From Planctomycetota bacterium (lineage in GTDB: Bacteria; Planctomycetota; Planctomycetia; Pirellulales; Thermoguttaceae): a DNA stretch of 32,780 bases. The position numbers and the translations under genes are program-made. The notes beneath the pieces were generated by a model, which was not told the DNA's origin, did not search any database, and worked only from the letters and a program-made list of their open reading frames with translations. Each line of letters begins with the position of its first letter. The stretch's first letter is position 1. Shown here one piece after another: positions 26,685 through 32,780 of the stretch. The stretch is from NCBI GenBank assembly GCA_029550925.1, contig JAKPGL010000038.1, positions 1 through 32,780 on the forward strand, read 5' to 3'.

Positions 26685-29600
26685 TTATTCTCCGGGTAGG
26701 GTTGGCGGTGGGGTGATCTTGGGGCTAATCCACCGAATTTGGGCTTCCGACCAGTTGTGCCCCATCCAGTTCGTATTGCTGGCATCGATCTTCTGAGGAG
26801 AAGTACAAATTTTTATAAGACTGTATTTATCCGAAATGGAAATTTTCCCAACATAGTGACCTTTTTTTCCCACTTGTTCATCCCAGATATCAATCGTAAC
26901 TTGGGTGCCCGGGCTCCATGATAACTTTATCGCCTCTTGGAGTGCCACAGTGCCCTCGCCTTCGATCTCATAGGTGCCAGGAATAATATACTCCTTTTGC
27001 CCTACCTGAACTCGGAAGGCAAAGTCAAAATCTAAGTCCCAAGGTGGCCAGATGTTATTCCTAGGGATCCCCTTGCCTTCGATGTGAGTGATTTCGTACT
27101 CCCGAACACCTTCAAACTGTTGGAACCACTTCAATAGTTGTCTTGCGGCGTTCCACCGTTTGTTGGAAATTTTTTGGTAATAGGGAGTTTTAGGGTCAGT
27201 ATAGCGTTTTAGAGCGGTTTCTAAGTTTTCTAATTGCTGGTTGGCTTCGAACTTCCGCAGAGTTTGATATTCATGGTCTTCCCATCGGGTCAGGAGGTCA
27301 TCCTGAAGGTTCTTGGTTTTGGCTCGCTGCTGATCTTTAAGCTTAGGATGTTGTAGCACCTTTTGTAATCGTTTGTAGAGTTCCTCGAAAGAGGCTGATT
27401 CTTTTTTTATCTCGGATTCTACCTGGGCCAATTCATTTTCCACTTCGGCTTCTGCAATTTTTTGTTCGACGGCCGAGAGGCGACTGCTAAGTTTTTCCAG
27501 TTGTCTCCATGGCCCTAGCTCGTCCTGGAGGGTTTCGAAGATTTTTTTCGCTTCCGTATAGCGTTTGTTGGTTAATGCCTCTGCGATCTTTTGCTCTAAG
27601 GAGCGGAAATACTCTTCGATTTTTCGGTCGGCACGGCTACGTAAATCGTCCTGATACTCTTGCGGGGTCGTAATGTCGTTGGCCTTTTGGTAAAGGGTGT
27701 GGAAAGCTTCTTTCGGATTTTCGTTCAATTGGCTTTCAAAATGGCTCCAGTCAAGGTCTACAGCTCGGTCGATCAGTTTTTTCCGACGTTTTTCCCAATC
27801 CCATTCGGAGAGTTTTTTCAGTTGATTATGGATTTCGGGCGAAAGAAGGCTCGCCCATTGGACGGCAGAAAGAAACCGTTGCTCGGTTTCGAAAACAGAG
27901 AGTTTCATTTCAATCCACTGATGGAGCAGCGGCGGCGACAAGTTCTGGATTTTTCCCCCAAAGCGATCCAGTAGGTCATGGGCTTCCGCAAATTTCTTTT
28001 CCTTAACGAACTGTCCCGCTTGTTGGATGGCTTGCTCTACTTGGCGCAAAAGGAGTGATTGCTCCCAAGACGACAGTTTCTCTTTGATTGTCTGGGCCAT
28101 TGTATTTTGATGGGTTTTGGCCCAAGTTAATTCTCTTTCCAAAGAGTCTAGGTCCGCTCCGGGTGTTTGAAGCCGATCTTGAAAATCGTTCGCCCACGTT
28201 CCCCATGCTTCGTCCCATTCCTTGCCCCACCATTCCGGATCACGTAGGTTGGCCGGAATGGCTAAAAGGTGTTCGATGAGCAATGACCATTTTTTCTGTC
28301 CACGGAGTACTCGGCTGTAGCTCTGGTACCATTCCTTGGCCTGTGGGACGGCACACTGTGGAATCCATTGCCGGCATCGGTCCAGGATAGTCTCTGCCTC
28401 GGCAAATTTCCCGGCGGCCACTTGTTTGGTGGCTTCCTGGACAGAGATCTCTACAAAACGATCGGCAATTCCCCTTTGGAACTTTTCTATTCTGGAGGGC
28501 CAATCGTCCCAAAAAACGTTTCGTTCGAATTCTGAAAGCAGCTCATATACCTTGGTAGGTTCGCCTTCTTTAAGCAATATGTCTATTTGAGGCTGCAGGT
28601 AGGTGAACCATTTCTGGGCGATTTCCTGCCGTCGCTCTGCCTTCTGACGTTCCCAGTCTGTTTTGTCCTGTCGAGAGAGTTGTGTGGGAAATTGCACACG
28701 TTGGACAACTTCTTCCAGGGCTTCTTTAAACTTATTCTGTTGAAGAGCGTCTTCGGCTTTTTTGTTGGCCTCGGACCAAACATAGTCGGCATGTCCGCGT
28801 GCTACCGTTTCACGGAGGTTATCTATTTCCTGCCGATATGGAGCGCACTCCGGGGGAGGCAGCAGCGAGAGAGTGGTGTCGATGGTGTTAATCGTTCTAT
28901 AGGCTTCCTCATATTGACGTCCGCCATATAACGCGTCGATTTCCCTTCGCAAATGGGCGGTCAGGTCCCGACAGATATTGGTCAGAGGTCTTTTCACTTC
29001 TTCCCACAGGCGACGAACTTCTTCCAGATAAGATTCCGGCGGCGTGGGAAGATTTCTATATTCGCTAAACCATTCTTGGGCTGCTTGCCGACGCTCCTCC
29101 AGCGAAAGCGCCTGGGAACCCAATTGATCCTCATACGGTTTCATCCGCTGATAGATTGCCAGGACGTTGAGGGCAACCTCGGCTTGAGGGATATAATCGG
29201 TAGCAACCCACACCGAAGATTTCCAGCGTTCCAAAGCCCCCACCATTTCGGAGGCCGAATCAGGGGATGCACGCACCGTCGTATGAGCAGTTTGGAGGAT
29301 CGCCTGGAAGTTGTTAAGTTCCCAAGTGCGACAAAATTTGCTCCCTAATAAAGCAAGCCCTCCGAGCACCAGGAGTGTAATACCTAGTGCCCAACGTGCC
29401 CGCCGGCGGAGTACTTTGGCATTTCGTTGCACACAGGGCGCCCCGGCAAAACGGCTTTGGGTTTGTGCCACTACTCGGCCTGGGGAAAACCATTTCCATA
29501 TCCAAGGAAAATACCACCATACACTTCTGGGAAGCTGTTGGGCAGTCCACATCCAGCCTTCCGGGATGCTATTGAACATCCAGCGAAATACCTGGAGGAT

Positions 29601-31748
29601 GTCCAGTTGCTTGGGATCGACCGACTCCAGGTCTAACTGAATTTCCGGTTTGGGTCCCTTTTGACCGTCGGCTTGCCACTGCTGGACCTTTTGCCGATAT
29701 TCCACCACTTGATGGCCCAACTGCACTCCCAACTGGCTGACGGCGAAGATGCGCAACTGGGGTCGGCTGTCCAGGGAAAACCAGGGAATCAGCCGTTGAT
29801 ACCAGGACCGCTTTGGCCGTTTCGATTCCGCCAATCTGGTTTGCAATGAGTCGAACACTCCGGGGAAGAGCAGTTTAAACAGCCATTCGCCCAGTCGCGT
29901 CGATTCTTCCACAGACAGGCTTGGTTGCTGAGCAAGTTGGATCATGGTCTGTAATTCGGGATCCTCCGCTTTGCCATGCTGCTGAGCTAACTGACGAAGC
30001 AACTCCGGCGTCCAGGCGTCGCGTTTGGTCATCAAGATGGCCACGGATCGAGAAAAGGACTTGCCCAGATCGAGCCGATCTGCGGCAAACATATTGGTAA
30101 TGGCCTCTTGTTGGGCTCGTAACCTGGCTTTTAGTTCTCCGTTTTCCAAATCCGTCGGATCAATGATGATGAAAAGCCCGTCCACGTCTTTCAGCGCAGC
30201 GGCCAAATCTTTTCGTTTGTCGGGTAGATTAGCCCATTCGCCAGGATAATCTACCAAGTTCAGACGCATTTCTAACTTGCCGGCTCGTTCTGCACCTTCT
30301 GCTTGGCCGCCGTCGTGTGGGGAAGGGGCATCCGGGTTTTCCCAGAAAAATGGCCAGGTAAGATCCAGTTCGATGTTTCGTTCTTCTTTGGTGGGCTGGC
30401 AGCGGGTTACTTCCTCTTCCATTTGTCGAAGCACAGTGGAATCCGGAGCATCCCGATGCGGACGAAGACTGGCGCCGGGAATCCCCCGATGGAGATGCTT
30501 GGTAAGCATGACCGTAAATGTGGTCTTGCCGACCCGTTGCAGCCCGAGAAGCCCGATCTTCAACTCCCCTTCCGACACTCTCCGGGGAAGATATCTTTTC
30601 GGAGCGGCCTTTCCCGGAGCCGGTTGTTCCACCTTTCTTTTCGCCCATTGGCCGATGGTGCCTTGTCGTTTGGCTAACAACGGCAGGAGCTTCCATAGTA
30701 GCCAGTTAACAACTCGCAAAACCCAAGGCGCCACCATAAGAATAACAAGAAAAAGTAAAACCACAAGAACGATTAGTTGTATAGCAAACGCTACCACACC
30801 CTGCCAGGCCAAAGGAAGCAATGGTGCCAAGGCAGCGGCCAAAGCGGCGCCAACCCGCCTAGTGAACATCCAAACCGCGCCTGGTATACCAAGTACCAGC
30901 TTCCATCCCCTCCTGAAACGGTTCCTGGGTGGAATAGTTTCTGGGGGTAATTTTCGGATACGAGCAATCAGTTCCTCAAAATGTTTGGTCGGTTGTCCCA
31001 ATTCATCGAAATATTTCACCGGATTCTTCCATAACTCATCCAGGTGAGGCTTTAATTCGGGGTCCTGCCAGGCCCGTTTCAATTCCTCCAGGTGTTCCGA
31101 GATCCGAGAGACTGTCTTTGTGTCGGCTTTCCTAGCGAAGGAAACAAACTCCGGCCCAATCTCCCGGGTTCCTCGAACGACGGTTTCCAGGGCTTGGTCG
31201 GTTTGCATTTGCCGACAGACGTATAACACATCCGGCCCGCATTTTTGCACGGCCTCGGCGATATCGTCGAACGATCGGCCCAATTTGCCCCATCGTTGAA
31301 TCAACTCACCGGATTGTTCCACCAGTCCCAGCAGCGCACCGCGGGAAACATCGTCTAACTCATGGATAGACTTTCGCAGGGATTCCGAAATGGGAAACCC
31401 CATTTTGCCCAATCGCGCAAGTACTTCATCGGTAGCGCTTGGACGGTGAAGTTCCTTGCCTACCTGGGCCAACGCTTCATCGGTATGGTTTTGGAGAGTA
31501 TTCAACAGCTTCCCCATCTTGGTAGAGACTTCGTCGGACTGTTTTACGAGGGATTCGGATAGGGATTTTAATAAACTTCGGAACCCTGCGGCCTCCGCCG
31601 CGGCCCCCCATAGCACGAACCAAAACAGCATGATCATGCCAACACACAAACCGAGCGAACGATTTCCGGAAGAACCCTTGCCCCTGGGTTTGATTAGGAA
31701 AACGCTCTTCCCTATGGACAGACATTGCTGGGACGCTGTGGTCTTCAT
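26685..31748 (-). CDS. Giant membrane GTPase with exported repeat region
   Basis: 1687 residues. In order: signal peptide or first TM (about 33-54, ending AEAAG), an exported helical region (55-290), a strongly hydrophobic membrane region (about 301-348), a cytosolic G domain (about 395-680) with Walker A GLQRVGKT (402-409), switch II DYPGE (500-504) and base-specificity box TKRD (574-577), another TM (787-803), and about 750 residues of helical, TPR-like repeats (units such as NKFKEALEEV, GKFAEAETIL, KKFAEAHDLL, KRYTEAKKIF). The last 130 residues are beta-rich (DLDFDFAFRVQVG, TQVTIDIWDEQVG). ATG 31748 is chosen because AAAGGA and AAAGG precede it and the signal peptide follows; the frame extends to 31796. 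Layout resembles TssM/IcmF; homology is not shown. The gene is first in its pair. Confidence 0.85.
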   Translation of the reverse strand: MKTTASQQCLSIGKSVFLIKPRGKGSSGNRSLGLCVGMIMLFWFVLWGAAAEAAGFRSLLKSLSESLVKQSDEVSTKMGKLLNTLQNHTDEALAQVGKELHRPSATDEVLARLGKMGFPISESLRKSIHELDDVSRGALLGLVEQSGELIQRWGKLGRSFDDIAEAVQKCGPDVLYVCRQMQTDQALETVVRGTREIGPEFVSFARKADTKTVSRISEHLEELKRAWQDPELKPHLDELWKNPVKYFDELGQPTKHFEELIARIRKLPPETIPPRNRFRRGWKLVLGIPGAVWMFTRRVGAALAAALAPLLPLAWQGVVAFAIQLIVLVVLLFLVILMVAPWVLRVVNWLLWKLLPLLAKRQGTIGQWAKRKVEQPAPGKAAPKRYLPRRVSEGELKIGLLGLQRVGKTTFTVMLTKHLHRGIPGASLRPHRDAPDSTVLRQMEEEVTRCQPTKEERNIELDLTWPFFWENPDAPSPHDGGQAEGAERAGKLEMRLNLVDYPGEWANLPDKRKDLAAALKDVDGLFIIIDPTDLENGELKARLRAQQEAITNMFAADRLDLGKSFSRSVAILMTKRDAWTPELLRQLAQQHGKAEDPELQTMIQLAQQPSLSVEESTRLGEWLFKLLFPGVFDSLQTRLAESKRPKRSWYQRLIPWFSLDSRPQLRIFAVSQLGVQLGHQVVEYRQKVQQWQADGQKGPKPEIQLDLESVDPKQLDILQVFRWMFNSIPEGWMWTAQQLPRSVWWYFPWIWKWFSPGRVVAQTQSRFAGAPCVQRNAKVLRRRARWALGITLLVLGGLALLGSKFCRTWELNNFQAILQTAHTTVRASPDSASEMVGALERWKSSVWVATDYIPQAEVALNVLAIYQRMKPYEDQLGSQALSLEERRQAAQEWFSEYRNLPTPPESYLEEVRRLWEEVKRPLTNICRDLTAHLRREIDALYGGRQYEEAYRTINTIDTTLSLLPPPECAPYRQEIDNLRETVARGHADYVWSEANKKAEDALQQNKFKEALEEVVQRVQFPTQLSRQDKTDWERQKAERRQEIAQKWFTYLQPQIDILLKEGEPTKVYELLSEFERNVFWDDWPSRIEKFQRGIADRFVEISVQEATKQVAAGKFAEAETILDRCRQWIPQCAVPQAKEWYQSYSRVLRGQKKWSLLIEHLLAIPANLRDPEWWGKEWDEAWGTWANDFQDRLQTPGADLDSLERELTWAKTHQNTMAQTIKEKLSSWEQSLLLRQVEQAIQQAGQFVKEKKFAEAHDLLDRFGGKIQNLSPPLLHQWIEMKLSVFETEQRFLSAVQWASLLSPEIHNQLKKLSEWDWEKRRKKLIDRAVDLDWSHFESQLNENPKEAFHTLYQKANDITTPQEYQDDLRSRADRKIEEYFRSLEQKIAEALTNKRYTEAKKIFETLQDELGPWRQLEKLSSRLSAVEQKIAEAEVENELAQVESEIKKESASFEELYKRLQKVLQHPKLKDQQRAKTKNLQDDLLTRWEDHEYQTLRKFEANQQLENLETALKRYTDPKTPYYQKISNKRWNAARQLLKWFQQFEGVREYEITHIEGKGIPRNNIWPPWDLDFDFAFRVQVGQKEYIIPGTYEIEGEGTVALQEAIKLSWSPGTQVTIDIWDEQVGKKGHYVGKISISDKYSLIKICTSPQKIDASNTNWMGHNWSEAQIRWISPKITPPPTLPGE

Positions 31749-31916
31749 GCCTTTTGTCCTTTCTGGGCGCAAAACCGATTTATAAAAGAAAAGCACTTTC
31801 TGTATACCAGCTACGGATTATTTTAGTTTCCCCTACTGAGGCACCAACACACATACAATATATGGTGGTTACTGTTCCTCAAACTACTATTCGTAGTCTC
31901 TGGTTCTAAAAATTTC

Positions 31917-32105
31917 GTAACATTTTAGCCGAATGAAGGCCCACAACCTTTTCTGGGCAAATCCCCACCATGTCCCTGCCGCTCTAGCGGCAGTCCAGGC
32001 TTGTTCCCACACAAGCGGGAATCTAGCCGGCGAAACAGGCAACAACTGGACACCTGCCTTCGCGGGGCTGGCAAGAAAGATCACTCCATTCCGCTGAAAT
32101 GTTAC
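31917..32105. repeat. Family 2 palindromic element, copy 2e (189 bp)
   Basis: GTAACATTTTAGCCGAATG start and CCGCTGAAATGTTAC end. Flanked by AAAATTTC (31909-31916) and AAAATTTT (32106-32113), an 8-bp target duplication with one change. It lies 169 bp upstream of the giant GTPase start; no clear promoter was found in the gap. Confidence 0.88.
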
Positions 32106-32172
32106 AAAATTTTCTGTATGGGGATTAGGGTTTGATAAAAAAGCTCTCTAGAGGAAAGGAAAGGTAGAGACT

Positions 32173-32360
32173 GTAATACTTCAGCCGAGGGAAGCCCATT
32201 TGCCTCTCTCCCGGCCGTCGAGAGGCCGGCTGAGCCGAAGGCGAAGCCGGCTGAGGGGGCTAAAAGGCCGCCTGTTTCCTTCTGACCTCTCAGCCTAAGC
32301 CTCTCCCCGCGGTGGGCAGCGGGGAAACCTAGGCCTAACTTCATTCGGCTGAAATGTTAC
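32173..32360. repeat. Family 2 palindromic element, copy 2f (188 bp)
   Basis: GTAATACTTCAGCCGAG start and CATTCGGCTGAAATGTTAC end. Once family 1 copy D is removed, the flanks are TAGAGACT and AAGAGACT, an 8-bp target duplication with one change. Confidence 0.85.
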
Positions 32361-32362
32361 AA

Positions 32363-32488
32363 CTGGAGTTTTGCAAAATGGGCTTGTTCAGGTGCTTGTG
32401 CACTGAACAGCCCTCTCAAAAATCCCGAAATTTTTGAGGGCCGGTAGTGTACGAGATGGGTCGAAATCTCAAATTTGCAAAACTCCAG
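32363..32488. repeat. Family 1 palindromic element, copy D (126 bp, reverse orientation)
   Basis: CTGGAGTTTTGCAAAATGGG start and GCAAAACTCCAG end. Perfect 6-bp duplication TTACAA (32357-32362, 32489-32494), whose left copy contains the end of family 2 copy 2f, so D landed after 2f. Confidence 0.92.
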
Positions 32489-32494
32489 TTACAA

Positions 32495-32780
32495 GAGACT
32501 TTTTGGTAATACGTTAGGTGTTTCAGTGGTTTTGGCGGTAGGGGAGGTAGTTTACCTGTTTTTACGTATTCGGAGAGGGTTTGGACAACCGTAGCCACGG
32601 GATCGGGGCCGGGGTTGTTTCAGGGTGCGATAGATGCTCATGAACTGGAGTTTTGCAAAATGGGCTAGTTCAGGTGTTCGTACACAGAACAGGTCCCTCA
32701 AAAATCCTGTGATTTTTGAGGGTCGGTAGTGTACAAGTTGGTGGAAGTCCCAAATTTGCAACACTCCAGATGAAAACCAC
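32495..32780 (-). pseudogene. Decayed transposase C-terminus (IS66-like), runs off the window
   Basis: Reading left from the window edge and skipping element E gives VVFMSIYRTLKQ, then after a one-base shift ATVVQTLSEYVKTGKLPPLPPKP. This resembles the end of IS66-type transposases (a run such as SIYRTLK, a helical stretch and LPPLP). It is interrupted by family 1 copy E (130 bp added with duplication, not a multiple of three) and by a frameshift, so it is dead. The family is recalled, not searched. Confidence 0.5.
32645..32769. repeat. Family 1 palindromic element, copy E (125 bp, reverse orientation)
   Basis: CTGGAGTTTTGCAAAATGGG start and TTGCAACACTCCAG end. 5-bp duplication ATGAA (32640-32644, 32770-32774). 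It lies inside the transposase remnant. Confidence 0.88.

Noticed and set aside
26685-31748. Direct call as TssM/IcmF
   Set aside because: Only topology agrees; no type VI neighbours and the G domain carries a Ras-like TKRD box, so it is kept as a hypothesis.
31749-31916. Promoter for the giant GTPase gene
   Set aside because: Only poor matches (TTGGTG, 16 bases, TAAAAT) were found on the minus strand; not strong enough to list.

Overview
The window looks like a chromosomal segment of a planctomycete, possibly a thermophilic Thermoguttaceae/Pirellulales-type organism. This is inferred from two transmembrane Ser/Thr kinases in a row, planctomycete-style integrase and kinase wording (DLGLAR, DPNGR), scattered single-gene core functions and a fairly GC-rich core. 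No rRNA or other taxonomic marker is present, so the assignment is tentative.

Left part (1-18.1 kb) is ordinary core genome. It holds a class II photolyase whose N-terminal half is missing or frameshifted, a CrtI/CrtN-type carotenoid desaturase, a minus-strand run (DnaJ-type chaperone, rnpA, two membrane Ser/Thr kinases, a DapA-superfamily aldolase/lyase), priA, glgC, an orphan ExeA-type ATPase, rsmE and an XRE regulator that overlaps rsmE tail to tail and has a near-consensus promoter.

Right part (about 18.5 kb to the end) is an accessory island. It starts at tRNA-Val(CAC), whose gene is overlapped by the 3' end of a frameshifted tyrosine integrase. Beyond it lie four large genes in two converging pairs, all more AT-rich than the left half. 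One pair is a three-TM protein and a membrane Hsp70-like ATPase; the other is a 1687-residue membrane GTPase with a long exported repeat region and a 667-residue membrane-anchored helical protein. I do not recognise the set as a named system. The giant GTPase has a layout like TssM/IcmF of type VI secretion (TMs, cytosolic G domain, TM, long exported helical region, beta-rich end), but sequence homology is not claimed.

The island and its flanks are full of non-autonomous palindromic elements. Family 1 is about 126 bp, with CTGGAGTTTTGCAAA inverted ends and 5-6 bp target duplications. It has five copies, one inserted exactly in frame inside the Hsp70-like gene and adding 44 codons. Family 2 is about 155-195 bp, with GTAACATTTTAGCCGAATGC-like ends and 8-bp target duplications. 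It has six copies, and two of them carry family 1 elements inserted in or against them, which gives an order of events. A 215-bp third element with related ends sits at the 5' edge of the integrase. A decayed transposase tail, itself hit by a family 1 element, runs off the right edge.
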